In this document: piece after piece, positions 55,638 to 64,000 of the stretch | How positions within the stretch are numbered: the stretch's first letter is position 1 | Layout of the letters: each line of letters opens with the position of its first letter | Origin: Flavobacterium panacagri | Lineage (GTDB): Bacteria; Bacteroidota; Bacteroidia; Flavobacteriales; Flavobacteriaceae | DNA: 64,000 nt | Assembly (NCBI RefSeq): GCF_030378165.1 | Contig: NZ_CP119766.1 | Coordinates: forward strand, 5,208,001 to 5,272,000 | Direction of reading: 5' to 3' | The notes under the pieces: model-generated | Told to the model about the DNA's origin: nothing | Seen by the model: only the letters and a program-made list of their open reading frames with translations | The model's database searches: none | Program-made: the position numbers and the translations under genes

Positions 55638-55667
55638 TGTTAATTCGTGAAATCTGTGGCAAAAAAA
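55638..55667. repeat. Right 30-bp inverted repeat flanking the small lipoprotein gene
   Basis: Starts TGTTAATTCGTGAAATCTGT, 14 bases upstream of the lipoprotein start codon, and matches the complement of 55048-55077 at 29 of 30 positions. It ends directly at the stop codon of the helicase gene. Confidence 0.85.
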
Positions 55668-57077
55668 CTACTCTTCAAAACTCTCGTCTTTAAAACCGAT
55701 CAAATATAATTTATTTTTAGCACGTGTCATTGCCGTATAAAGCCATCTGATGTAATCTCGATCGATTCCGTCTGGTAAATACGGCTGTTCTACAAAAACA
55801 GTATTCCATTGTCCTCCCTGCGATTTATGACAGGTAATAGCGTAAGAGAATTTAACCTGCAATCCGTTAAAATATTCGTTTTCTTTTACTTTTTGAAATC
55901 TTTTGTATTTCGTAGTTTCATCTTCATAATCCTTCATTACTTCTTCATACAAACGATTCGATTCTTCGTAAGTTAAAGAAGGAGATTCGCTTTTTAAAGT
56001 ATCTAAAATCAAAACGGTTTCAAAAGGCTTTTGGTTAGGATAATCGACCATTCTGATTTTTACTTTGGCAAATGTAAATCCATATAATTCTCTGATTCCG
56101 AATAATTCTAAAACTTCAATAATATCTCCATTGGCAATAAATCCTGCTTCATCCGTTTCTTTGAGCCAGAAATAATTGTTTTTTACAACCATCAGAAAAT
56201 CCCCCACAGAAAGTTCGCTTTCTTTAAATAAAATTCGGCTTCTGATTTGTTCGTTATACTGATTGGCTCTTTTATTGGAACGAACAATAAAAGCCGTGTC
56301 TTCAATACTGTAATTGCTGTACGCCATATTAATCGCGTCCTGAATATCGTAGCCGTCTGTTAATCGGACAATATCTTTAAATTTCTTTACATTAAATCGG
56401 AATTCGGTAATAAAGCTTTCTTTGAGTAATTCACGCAATTCTGTAGCATTATACAAAATCCCTGAACTTTCTTCCTGACGCATTACTTCGTCTAATTCGA
56501 TATGTTCAATTTCTTTACTATAATGAAAACCCAAAGTATCAATGTCTAAAGCTGGACTTACGTCTAAATTAACCGGCGGAAGCTGAGCCGTATCTCCTAA
56601 AAGGATCATTTTACAGTTTTGACCCGAATACACATAGTTGATTAAATCATCCAGAAGAGAACCACTGTCTAAAGTGCTATCTGAAATCATCGAAGCCTCA
56701 TCGACGATAAAAATGGTGTTTTTATGTTTGTTAACTTGTTTCGTAAAAGCTACTCCTCCGCCCGATGATTTTTTAGGGAAATATATTTTTTTATGAATTG
56801 TAAAAGCAGCTGTATTCGAATAATTTGAAATTACTTTGGCCGCGCGTCCTGTTGGTGCCAGCAAAACATATTTCTTATTAATGTCACCCAAATTATTTAC
56901 GATTGTTGATATTACAGTCGTTTTTCCTGTTCCAGCATATCCTTTTAAAACGAAAATAGTGTCGTTTTGTGGTTCGGTTAAAAAAATAGCGATTTTTTGA
57001 AAAAAGATATCCTGTTTAAGCGTTGGAGCAAAAGGAAATCGTTTTTGTAAAATACCGTAAAAGTGTGCTGAATTCAT
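55668..57077 (-). CDS. RecD-like ATP-dependent helicase (AAA/UvrD_C_2 type)
   Basis: About 469 residues from MNSAHFYGILQKRFPF; a start 16 codons upstream runs into repeat DNA and is unlikely. Superfamily 1B helicase motifs: I (Walker A) LKGYAGTGKTTVIST, Ia APTGRAAKVI, II FIVDEASMIS, III ILLGDTAQLPPV, V-VI FSYAITCHKSQGGQW and WLYTAMTRAKNKLYL. It is the short cytosolic form found in Bacteroidota, lacking the long N-terminal part of RecD2. It should unwind DNA 5' to 3'; partners are not visible here. Confidence 0.9.
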   Translation of the reverse strand: MNSAHFYGILQKRFPFAPTLKQDIFFQKIAIFLTEPQNDTIFVLKGYAGTGKTTVISTIVNNLGDINKKYVLLAPTGRAAKVISNYSNTAAFTIHKKIYFPKKSSGGGVAFTKQVNKHKNTIFIVDEASMISDSTLDSGSLLDDLINYVYSGQNCKMILLGDTAQLPPVNLDVSPALDIDTLGFHYSKEIEHIELDEVMRQEESSGILYNATELRELLKESFITEFRFNVKKFKDIVRLTDGYDIQDAINMAYSNYSIEDTAFIVRSNKRANQYNEQIRSRILFKESELSVGDFLMVVKNNYFWLKETDEAGFIANGDIIEVLELFGIRELYGFTFAKVKIRMVDYPNQKPFETVLILDTLKSESPSLTYEESNRLYEEVMKDYEDETTKYKRFQKVKENEYFNGLQVKFSYAITCHKSQGGQWNTVFVEQPYLPDGIDRDYIRWLYTAMTRAKNKLYLIGFKDESFEE

Positions 57078-57110
57078 AAGGAAAATTTGAATCGCAAAGG
57101 TCGCTTTTTT

Positions 57111-57257
57111 AAATGGCAAATTCAAATTTCAAAAGTCAATGCCAATGGCAAAAATCAATTTCAATCTAGGAAGTGCAAAAATCAATGGCAATGGCAATTT
57201 CAATGGCAAACTACAACTTCAAAAAACAATTTCAATTTCAATGGCAAAAACAATTTT
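57111..57257. repeat. Degenerate short-word array (CAATGGCAA / TTTCAA)
   Basis: About 150 bases made of irregularly alternating words CAATGG, CAATTT, GGCAAA and TTTCAA on the plus strand. There is no fixed period and no spacer, so it is not CRISPR. It lies directly upstream of the helicase gene, and an open frame runs through it by chance. Confidence 0.75.
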
Positions 57258-57415
57258 TATCTTAAAAATAAAAGCGATTTCTAAAACTTAAATTCATTTA
57301 CAGACTTAAGCAGCTCATAATAAACAAAATGATAATATTCTGCTAACTTTCTTGTAATATTAAATTTTGAAATTGCATATTAATTAAGTCTTTTTCATTG
57401 ATATTGAAATTGACA

Positions 57416-57442
57416 TTGTTATTTTTTTTATTTGTAAGTTTG
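57416..57442 (+). promoter_or_regulatory. Promoter of the DUF3822-rsmD pair
   Basis: TTG (57416-57418) and an exact -7 element TAAGTTTG (57435-57442) with a 16-base spacer. Predicted transcription start near 57449, which excludes the upstream TTG at 57398 as translation start. The gap 57258-57415 has no other feature I recognise. Confidence 0.5.
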
Positions 57443-57496
57443 TGGTCGCTTAAATTCTTTCTTGATTTAAAACAGGTAACGAATTGTAAATCAACT

Positions 57497-58318
57497 ATGT
57501 CATTACACAACACCAACATTACTTCAAAAAATTACAAAAAACTTTCTATTCAGGTTTCACTGTCTGGATTTTCATATTGCTGTTTTGATACTTTAAACAA
57601 CGTTATTACTTCGTTTAAAGAAATTAAATTTGATACTTCAAACAAAACGGCTAAAATTGAAGATTTGTTTAGAGATGCATTCAAAAATAATCCTGAACTA
57701 AAAGGTAATTATGATGATATAATGGTTATTCATACTAACAATCTTTCGACTTTTGTTCCGACTGCTTTGTTTGATGAAAATTATTTGGGAAGTTACCTTC
57801 AATACAATACAAAAGTATTTGAAACAGACTTTTTTACTTTTGACCGAATTCAGAATTACGAAATGAATTCTATCTATATACCGTATGTAAATATCAATAA
57901 TTTCCTGATTGATAATGTAGGATCTTTCAATTATAGACATGCGAACAGTATTTTGGTCGAAAAACTTTTGGATAATTCCAGAAATGATGATGAAAAGAAA
58001 ATGGTCATCAATTTTAATCCTGGCAATTTTGAAATCATAGTGGTTCAGAATCAGAAGCTTTTGTTATTCAATTCATTTGAATATCAAACCCCTGAAGATT
58101 TCATTTATTACATTTTGTTTACAGCAGAACAGTTAAGCATGAACCCAGAAAGTTTCAGATTAGAATTTTTGGGAACTATATCAGAAAATGATCCATTTTA
58201 TCAGATAGCTTACAAATATGTACGCCATATTTCTTTTTTGGACGTTACTAAACTTCAGGAAAAAAATAGTTTTTCAACAGCTCAAAATCAAAAACATTAT
58301 ATCTTATTTCAATCATGA
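57497..58318 (+). CDS. DUF3822 family protein
   Basis: 273 residues from the ATG that begins MSLHNTNITSKNYKK; the frame is open further upstream but only over promoter DNA. The sequence (LSIQVSLSGFSYCCFDTLNN, ELKGNYDDIMVIHTNN, VINFNPGNFEIIVVQNQKLL) fits DUF3822, a Bacteroidota family with an actin-like (ASKHA) fold by remote similarity and unknown role. It overlaps the rsmD start by four bases (ATGA), indicating translational coupling; this pairing is common in the phylum. Confidence 0.85.
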   Translation: MSLHNTNITSKNYKKLSIQVSLSGFSYCCFDTLNNVITSFKEIKFDTSNKTAKIEDLFRDAFKNNPELKGNYDDIMVIHTNNLSTFVPTALFDENYLGSYLQYNTKVFETDFFTFDRIQNYEMNSIYIPYVNINNFLIDNVGSFNYRHANSILVEKLLDNSRNDDEKKMVINFNPGNFEIIVVQNQKLLLFNSFEYQTPEDFIYYILFTAEQLSMNPESFRLEFLGTISENDPFYQIAYKYVRHISFLDVTKLQEKNSFSTAQNQKHYILFQS

Positions 58319-58920
58319 GAATCATTTCAGGAAAATACAAAGGGCGTCGAATTAATCCGCCAAAAAATCTGCCTGTAAGACCAACGACTGATATGAGTAA
58401 AGAAGCATTGTTTAATGTTTTGAATAATCATTTCAATTTTGACAGCTTAAAGGTTTTAGATTTATTTTCAGGAACTGGTAATATCAGTTTTGAATTCGCT
58501 TCACGTGGAAGCGCACCAATTACCTCTGTAGATGGCGACTTTGGTTGCGTAAAATTTATCAAACAAGTTTCATCAGAATTTGATTTCGATATCGCTGCAA
58601 CTAAAAGTGACGTTTTTAAGTTTTTGGATAACGCGAAAACGACTTACGATATCATTTTTGCAGATCCACCATACGGATTGGATCAGGCCACTTTTGAAAA
58701 GATTGTTTTAACTGTCTTTGAAAGAGGCTTACTAGAAGAAGACGGAATGATGATTATCGAACATTCAAAATATACTAAAATGGAACATTTAAGCAATTTT
58801 TCATTTCAAAAAAGTTATGGAGGTTCGTTTTTTAGCTTCTTCGAACTGCATTCTACAGACGACGATGAAGAACTTCCGGGTGAATCTCCATTAAAAATTG
58901 TTGAAGAAGACGAAGGATAG
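58315..58920 (+). CDS. rsmD: 16S rRNA (guanine-N2)-methyltransferase RsmD
   Basis: A 201-residue Rossmann methyltransferase: RIISGKYKGRRINPPKN, RPTTDMSKEALFNVL, SAM-binding LDLFSGTGNISFEFASRG and catalytic ADPPYGL. It methylates G966 (E. coli numbering) of 16S rRNA during 30S assembly. The acidic C-terminal tail (DDDEELPGESPLKIVEEDEG) is an addition compared with E. coli. A bidirectional terminator follows. Confidence 0.95.
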   Translation: MRIISGKYKGRRINPPKNLPVRPTTDMSKEALFNVLNNHFNFDSLKVLDLFSGTGNISFEFASRGSAPITSVDGDFGCVKFIKQVSSEFDFDIAATKSDVFKFLDNAKTTYDIIFADPPYGLDQATFEKIVLTVFERGLLEEDGMMIIEHSKYTKMEHLSNFSFQKSYGGSFFSFFELHSTDDDEELPGESPLKIVEEDEG

Positions 58921-58942
58921 TCTGAATTAATATTAAAATATT

Positions 58943-58984
58943 AAAACCCCAAATTCCAATTTGAAAGTTGAAATTTGGGGTTTT
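58943..58984. terminator. Bidirectional terminator between rsmD and the barrel gene
   Basis: AAAACCCCAAATT and AATTTGGGGTTTT form a 13-bp stem with A and T runs on opposite sides, serving both convergent genes. Confidence 0.88.
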
Positions 58985-59004
58985 TATTTTACATTTTATA
59001 TTCT

Positions 59005-61122
59005 TTATCTAATTCTACTTTCATTCTCATTTACACTCTTTTCTTTAAATTCACTTTCTTTTATTTTTCCAAAAGAATAACGGAGCGTAATCGAAACTTC
59101 ATTGGCATCGACCAAATATCTAGCTCTTGAACTTATGTTATTGATTGTAAAACGCTCTGAATAAATAGTATTCCTAAAAATATCATTGTAATTCAAAGTA
59201 CAAGTCCAGTTTTTACCAAAAGATTTAGCCAACGATAGATCAAAAATCAGTTTTGCATTTCGTTCAAAAACGCCTTCTTTTTGTTTGGTTGCGCCCCAAA
59301 AGGACAAAACGAAAGTAAAATCTTTTGGTAGTTTGAATATATTATTGGAATAGTAATACAAATAGGTTTTCGAAGAATTAAATACTGCCGATTCATCTTC
59401 AATTTTATTAGTTGCAAAAATTAAAGAATTCATATTTGTCCAAAATTTATAAGTGAAAGGCAATGTAAATTCAATATTATAACCAGATTCCTTTTGGAAG
59501 TTTTTCTCCGTAAAAGTCAAAACGTTATTCTGATCATCAAATACAAAATCCTGATAAGCAGGATTTTTGTTTTGATACAAAGTCAGTTTTACAGATTTGT
59601 CATGATATTGAAAAACAGTTGAAATTACATCTATAGAAGTCGGCCCCAAATTGATATTACTTCCATAAATAAAATACGGATTGATGTAAGTCGCAATCAT
59701 ACTCAAAGAAGAATAATTGGGTCTTGAAATACTTTTAGCATAATCTACAATTAGACTTTTAGTACTGTCAATTGCGAATGAAAACTGGGCTTTTGGAAAA
59801 AGATTGGTATAATTTTTATCAATCAAAAAAACATCATCTGTATTGTATTTTCCGCTAACATTGGTGTTTTCCAATCTAAGTCCAATTGAGAAATTGATTT
59901 TTTTAATTTTCCCCGTAAGCTGTGTATAGAAAGCAGAATTAGCTTCTTTAAAATTATAATCGAAAGTCGTGTTTTCATTTTTATCATAATCAAAAACATC
60001 GTGATCCGATTTAGATTTGGCACTTGAATACAGTCCGCCGTATTCCCAGTTCCACTCATTTTTAAACTTTTTTTCTAAATCAATTCTTCCTGAAAAAACA
60101 TCAACATTAAACTTTTGGTCACGATTTTGCGATAATTCCAATTCCGTTTCATTAAAATCATTTTGAACCAAACTCCACAAATGCTGCTTAAAATTGGAAC
60201 CCTGAAAACCAACAAACAGCTTTTTATCTATCGCTTTTATTTTCTTCGAATAATTAATAAATGAATTGATAAAATTCTTAGCACTTGAATTATCGCTGAA
60301 CGTATAAACATTATTTTCTTCGTTTTGATTTTTGTTGAAAGTAAAAGTGTTGATATCAAAAGTGTCACTTCGTCTTTTACCATTTACATTCACTGAGAAA
60401 TAATCTTCCTCATTAATTTTATAAAATAAACCTCCGCCAAAAATATACTCGTTTCTATACGTAACAGCTGAAACATCATAATCTGAAACAATATTCGCCT
60501 GCGGAATTTGATAGGCAATATTATGGTTTTCCCAAGGATTCAATTTATTGTAATTGAAATTAGCTTTCCATTCCAGTTTATTCTTTTTAAAATTCGAATT
60601 AAAACCTAAATAATTATTGTAATTCTTTTTGAAAGAAGCAGTTTCAGAAACATTAGTTTTAAATCCGTCTTTTCTGCTTAATTTCCGGGTAATCAAAATC
60701 ACTGCACGACCTTCAGCTTCATATTTTGAAGATGGATTTTGAATGATCTCTATGGTTTTAATATCATCAACAGACAACGCGTTCAAATCGTTCATTCCTA
60801 CCTTTTGATTATCGATGTAAATCAACGGATTTCCTTTGCCTACAATCGAAATGCTTTCGCGATCTGCACTAACTTGTACGTTGGGAAGTTTGGAAAGCAA
60901 ATCGACCGGATTGGGAATCGCATTATAAACAGAATTGGCCACATCTACTTTTATATTTCTATTCGTATTGGTAAAAGTCTTTTTGTTTTGGGCAATGACA
61001 ACTTCTTTCAATTCCTCATTAGAAGTTGAGTCTTTTGGTATTTCATTTTGCGCATTGGCAATAAATGAAAGACAGAAAAGCAACAAAGCAATTAAAAGTT
61101 TTAGTGGCAGAAAAACATTCAT
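59005..61122 (-). CDS. TonB-receptor-like outer-membrane barrel (OMP_b-brl_3 type)
   Basis: About 705 residues from MNVFLPLKLLIALLLFCLS, a signal peptide; a start 10 codons upstream is unlikely. A short N-terminal stretch (LKEVVIAQNKKTFTNTNRN) leads into a plug (VDLLSKLPNVQVSADRESIS, IYIDNQKVGMND, IETIEIIQNPSSKYEAEG-like with GRAVILITRK) and a large barrel of the OMP_b-brl_3 group. It lacks the usual N-terminal carboxypeptidase-D-like domain. No SusD partner is present. The divergent neighbour is a sensor kinase/response regulator pair, so the barrel may be its target. Ligand unknown. Confidence 0.88.
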   Translation of the reverse strand: MNVFLPLKLLIALLLFCLSFIANAQNEIPKDSTSNEELKEVVIAQNKKTFTNTNRNIKVDVANSVYNAIPNPVDLLSKLPNVQVSADRESISIVGKGNPLIYIDNQKVGMNDLNALSVDDIKTIEIIQNPSSKYEAEGRAVILITRKLSRKDGFKTNVSETASFKKNYNNYLGFNSNFKKNKLEWKANFNYNKLNPWENHNIAYQIPQANIVSDYDVSAVTYRNEYIFGGGLFYKINEEDYFSVNVNGKRRSDTFDINTFTFNKNQNEENNVYTFSDNSSAKNFINSFINYSKKIKAIDKKLFVGFQGSNFKQHLWSLVQNDFNETELELSQNRDQKFNVDVFSGRIDLEKKFKNEWNWEYGGLYSSAKSKSDHDVFDYDKNENTTFDYNFKEANSAFYTQLTGKIKKINFSIGLRLENTNVSGKYNTDDVFLIDKNYTNLFPKAQFSFAIDSTKSLIVDYAKSISRPNYSSLSMIATYINPYFIYGSNINLGPTSIDVISTVFQYHDKSVKLTLYQNKNPAYQDFVFDDQNNVLTFTEKNFQKESGYNIEFTLPFTYKFWTNMNSLIFATNKIEDESAVFNSSKTYLYYYSNNIFKLPKDFTFVLSFWGATKQKEGVFERNAKLIFDLSLAKSFGKNWTCTLNYNDIFRNTIYSERFTINNISSRARYLVDANEVSITLRYSFGKIKESEFKEKSVNENESRIR

Positions 61123-61274
61123 TTTATAGTATTTTGGTTTATGACGTTGCAAAAATGCTTTGAAAAACCAATTGCGAAGGTTAATGAGAGGTTAATGCGG
61201 AGTTAACGGACTATTTATGCTTTAAAAACATTATTTTTGACGAAGAAAATTACCCTATTAATTTTTAAACCTCC

Positions 61275-61329
61275 CGCAGATTTAGCTGATTTAGGAGATA
61301 AAAAATCTGCTGAATCAGCTAAATCTGCG
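61275..61329. repeat. Perfect 17-bp inverted repeat in the divergent gap
   Basis: CGCAGATTTAGCTGATT (61275-61291) and its exact complement (61313-61329) are 21 bases apart, between the start of the barrel gene and the sensor kinase gene. It is either a dispersed element or an operator for the adjacent response regulator. Confidence 0.6.
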
Positions 61330-61403
61330 AGAAAAAAATCTAGAACTAATTTTTATAAACTTGTTTAATGTTCGTAATATATTAGCCGTAATTTGAAACA
61401 AAA

Positions 61404-62762
61404 ATGAAACAAAGGATCAATTTATTAATCTCATTTTCTGTAATCGCACTGATTGTGCTGATGACCGTACAATGTTATTTAGTAAAAACGGCTTACGAGT
61501 ACAAAGTGGCTCAGTTTCACGCACAGATTAAAAATGAAATTGCTCAAGTCACTAATAACTACAGTGATATCGATTCGGCTTTGGTTGCAAAAAAAGAAGC
61601 GCTTTACAAAAGTCTTTCTGAGAATTACATTAAAGGGAAAAATTCCAAACTGGATATTACAACTGGCGTTTTAAGAAATAACTATCAGAGCGCATTAACG
61701 AAACAAATTCAACGAAAATTCGAAAGAGACTTACCTAATTTCAAAATCGATTTTGCCATCGTTTTAAATAAATTCATATTATATCAAAACGAAAAAGAAG
61801 CTGATACTATTTTCTCTGAAAAACCTTTTATCGAGAATAAATTATATGGAAATCTAGCTTCTTTAAATCACGCTTTTTTAGTTCGGAATTATGTTGGAAC
61901 AACTAATGGGATTTTTGAAAATGAGGAATATCAGTTATTAACAGAAGATTCGATGTACGTTTCAGTTATCGACTGGGAAATGATTATTTTAAGAAGAATG
62001 ACTTTCATTCTGATTCTTTCTTTATTATCAATTTTAACGCTTGTTACACTTTTTATCATTGCTTTAAAAGCTTTAATTAAACAAAAAAAAGTAAGTGATG
62101 TCAAAACTGATTTCATCAACAACATCACACACGAATTGAAAACACCTTTGGCTACTTTAGGAATTTCGACAAAGATTTTAGAGCAGAAAAACATTCGTGA
62201 CAATGACGAAAATTTCAATGCAATTGTCAATACGATTTCACGCCAGAACAATCGCTTACAGAGTTTAATTGATCAAGTTATGGCTAATTCTCTGGCAGAA
62301 AATGAACTTGAATTACAGAAAGAAAAAATTGAAACTGAAGATTTTTTACTCTCTATTGTAAATGATTTTAAATTAACGTTTCCGAAAATCAATCTTAAAA
62401 CCGATTTTCAGACTCAGAAAACAATTTTAGTCTTAGATAAATTTCATTTGACAACCGCGTTTCTAAATGTTTTGGAAAATGCCGTAAAATATGGTTCCAA
62501 TACCATTACTGTCAAAACGAAAATGATCGAAAATCAGTTTTCAATAAGCATTGAAGATGATGGAATTGGAATTGCCAAAAACAAACAATCCCTTCTTTTT
62601 GAAAAATTTTATCGCGTTGAGCAAGGAAATCTTCACAATACAAAAGGCCTAGGTCTAGGTTTGTATTATGTCGCTCAAATTGTAAAAGCACATCAGGGCT
62701 CTGTTAGCGTTATGAGCGATTTAGGAAAAGGAACCCAGTTTACTATTTTATTAAAAGTTTAA
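61404..62762 (+). CDS. Sensor histidine kinase
   Basis: A 452-residue inner-membrane kinase: helix at about 8-26, periplasmic sensor of about 170 residues with no recognised fold, second helix at about 200-222, HisKA with FINNITHELKTPLATLG (His243 phosphorylated), N box LNVLENAVKYG, G1 DDGIGIA, G2 GLGLGLYYV and a final GKGTQFTILLKV. All kinase residues are intact. The response regulator follows 10 bases later. The layout is like the RprXY-type kinase pair of Bacteroides, but that name is not established here. Confidence 0.95.
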   Translation: MKQRINLLISFSVIALIVLMTVQCYLVKTAYEYKVAQFHAQIKNEIAQVTNNYSDIDSALVAKKEALYKSLSENYIKGKNSKLDITTGVLRNNYQSALTKQIQRKFERDLPNFKIDFAIVLNKFILYQNEKEADTIFSEKPFIENKLYGNLASLNHAFLVRNYVGTTNGIFENEEYQLLTEDSMYVSVIDWEMIILRRMTFILILSLLSILTLVTLFIIALKALIKQKKVSDVKTDFINNITHELKTPLATLGISTKILEQKNIRDNDENFNAIVNTISRQNNRLQSLIDQVMANSLAENELELQKEKIETEDFLLSIVNDFKLTFPKINLKTDFQTQKTILVLDKFHLTTAFLNVLENAVKYGSNTITVKTKMIENQFSISIEDDGIGIAKNKQSLLFEKFYRVEQGNLHNTKGLGLGLYYVAQIVKAHQGSVSVMSDLGKGTQFTILLKV

Positions 62763-62772
62763 ATCCCTTATT

Positions 62773-63459
62773 TTGAAAAAATTACTTTTAGCTGAAGATG
62801 ATTTTGATTTTGCAACAATTCTAAAACAATATTTAGAACTAAACCAATTTGAAGTAACCTGGGCAGAAAATGGCGAAATCGCTTTAGATTATTTTAAAAA
62901 ACAAACTTTTGATATTTGTGTTTTGGATGTCATGATGCCGATATTGGACGGATTTTCTTTGGCTGAAAAAATCATTACAATCAATCCCGAAACACCTTTT
63001 ATTTTCTTAACAGCCAGAAAATTGAAAGAAGACAAACTCATTGGCTTAAAATTGGGGGCAGACGACTATATTGCAAAACCTTTTGAAGTTGATGAACTAG
63101 TTTTGCGTTTGCAGAATATCCTAAAAAGAATTGAACAAAAGAGAACTTTGGAAGGAAGTAATACAATTGAAATTGGTTCGTATATTTTTGACAATGTTCG
63201 GCTAACCCTTAATAACAAAAATCACGTGCAACAGCTTACAGAAATGGAAGCTTCTCTTATTGAGTATTTATATTTAAACCATAATCAGTTATTAAAGAGA
63301 GATCAAATTTTGATGTCGATCTGGAAAAAAGATGATTATTTTTCTGGACGAAGCATGGATGTTTTTATCAGCCGACTTAGAAAATATTTCAATTCAGATC
63401 CAAAAATCAAAATTGAAAGCGTCCGCAGTATTGGGTTAGAATTTAAAATTGAAAAATAG
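62773..63459 (+). CDS. OmpR-family response regulator
   Basis: 228 residues starting from TTG, as no ATG lies in frame near the start of the receiver (KKLLLAEDDFDF). Receiver: acidic pocket EDD, phosphoryl Asp52 in CVLDVMMPILDG, Thr in FLTARK and Lys in DYIAKPFE. C-terminal winged helix: LTEMEASLIEYLYLNHNQLL and SMDVFISRLRKYF. It should bind DNA as a dimer when phosphorylated by the adjacent kinase. The gene ends 3 bases before the convergent barrel gene, leaving no room for a terminator. Confidence 0.96.
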   Translation: MKKLLLAEDDFDFATILKQYLELNQFEVTWAENGEIALDYFKKQTFDICVLDVMMPILDGFSLAEKIITINPETPFIFLTARKLKEDKLIGLKLGADDYIAKPFEVDELVLRLQNILKRIEQKRTLEGSNTIEIGSYIFDNVRLTLNNKNHVQQLTEMEASLIEYLYLNHNQLLKRDQILMSIWKKDDYFSGRSMDVFISRLRKYFNSDPKIKIESVRSIGLEFKIEK

Positions 63460-63462
63460 TTT

Positions 63463-64000
63463 TTATTTCAGTCTTTTAACTCCAAAATAATATTTAAATT
63501 CTATACCGTAAACACCAACATTATCTGTTGATTCAGTTCCTGGATTTAATTTATTAAAAGAATTCGAAACCCTAATTGTATTGTAGCATAAATTGATTGC
63601 CAATGCATTTGAGTACCAAGTATCAAAATTAATCACAACCCCCACGCCAATCCCTAAATTATGCTGTGAAATCGACGTATTTCTTTCTGTTGTACCCGCA
63701 CCAAATTGACTAGTTGAACTTATCGTTTCTTTAGCATTAACTATTGAATACATATATTTGGGCAAGATTTGTATGTAGGCATTATCATTATAATTACCCA
63801 ACGCAATTTTGGGAGTAAAACTAAAATTGACAGTAGAAAAGGTTTTATCTGAAACACTAACTATTGAATTAGAATCTTGTCTGTTTTTAAATTTTCCAAA
63901 CATATAATTAGCTTCAATTTCTGGCAGAAAAAAACCGAAGAGTCTATATTCTACTCCTGTAGAAAGACTTACTGCTGGAGAGGACTGTAAATCTTTTTCA
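63463..64000 (-). CDS. Outer-membrane beta-barrel protein, C-terminal part (5' end outside window)
   Basis: The frame is open from the stop at 63463 to the end of the window, so the internal Met at 63903 is not the start. I read about 178 residues. They alternate polar and hydrophobic in strands (SPAVSLSTGVEYRLFGFFLP, NFSFTPKIALGNYNDNAYIQ, HNLGIGVGVVINF, GVYGIEFKYYFG) in the manner of small outer-membrane barrels. The family cannot be named. It converges with the response regulator gene. Confidence 0.75.
   Translation of the reverse strand, partial: EKDLQSSPAVSLSTGVEYRLFGFFLPEIEANYMFGKFKNRQDSNSIVSVSDKTFSTVNFSFTPKIALGNYNDNAYIQILPKYMYSIVNAKETISSTSQFGAGTTERNTSISQHNLGIGVGVVINFDTWYSNALAINLCYNTIRVSNSFNKLNPGTESTDNVGVYGIEFKYYFGVKRLK

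Noticed and set aside
57111-57257. Possible CRISPR array
   Set aside because: No fixed repeat length, no spacers, no cas genes in the window.
57087-57284. Open frame of 65 codons through the short-word array
   Set aside because: The product is only low-complexity Gln/Asn/Trp/Lys text dictated by the repeated words, so it is a chance frame.
1-64000. tRNA, rRNA, insertion sequences, prophage or restriction systems
   Set aside because: No cloverleaf, rRNA text, transposase, integrase or methyltransferase/nuclease pair was seen in either strand; the only transfer hints are small palindromic repeats.

Overview
The window comes from an AT-rich member of the Bacteroidota, most likely a Flavobacterium. 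The support is two SusC/SusD pairs, regulators of the hybrid two-component (HTCS) type, exact TAnnTTTG -7 promoter elements, a DUF3822-RsmD pair, a fused E1 alpha/beta dehydrogenase, and palindromic intergenic repeats of the kind I know from flavobacterial genomes. No rRNA, tRNA, insertion sequence, prophage or CRISPR array was seen.

Bases 1 to about 31,200 are one large polysaccharide utilization locus (PUL), with every gene on the minus strand. In transcription order it holds: an HTCS-shaped regulator without recognisable phosphorelay residues; susC2-susD2; a fusion of a GDPD/PI-PLC-like domain with alkaline phosphatase; a GH89 alpha-N-acetylglucosaminidase; susC1-susD1; two divergent GH92 alpha-mannosidases; a small secreted protein; a lyase-like secreted protein; a DUF4861 protein; a metallophosphoesterase lipoprotein; and a second HTCS cut by the window edge. 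Three phosphoester hydrolase domains beside alpha-mannosidases and an alpha-GlcNAc-ase suggest, as inference, a phosphorylated mannose/GlcNAc glycan such as phosphomannan, phosphorylated N-glycan or GPI-like glycan.

From 31.3 to 35.1 kb is a minus-strand run of household genes: YheT-like hydrolase, RidA, Crp/Fnr regulator, SIMPL protein and rhomboid protease. From 35.2 to 54 kb genes lie mostly on the plus strand: LpxL-like acyltransferase, GlmM (minus), AcpH-like protein, gamma-glutamyltransferase, ClC channel with CBS domains, Fic protein with an excisionase-like HTH and a striking palindrome over its promoter, UvrA, a secreted TonB_C-like protein, a LOG-family protein, an outer-membrane protein with a dead M1-peptidase-like domain, and a fused E1 dehydrogenase.

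From 54.2 to 64 kb are KdsB, a small lipoprotein gene framed by 30-bp inverted repeats, a RecD-like helicase, DUF3822-RsmD, and a TonB-receptor-like barrel divergent from a sensor kinase/response regulator pair. The 3' part of another outer-membrane barrel gene ends the window. Several intergenic gaps carry repeats or candidate structured RNA, described individually.
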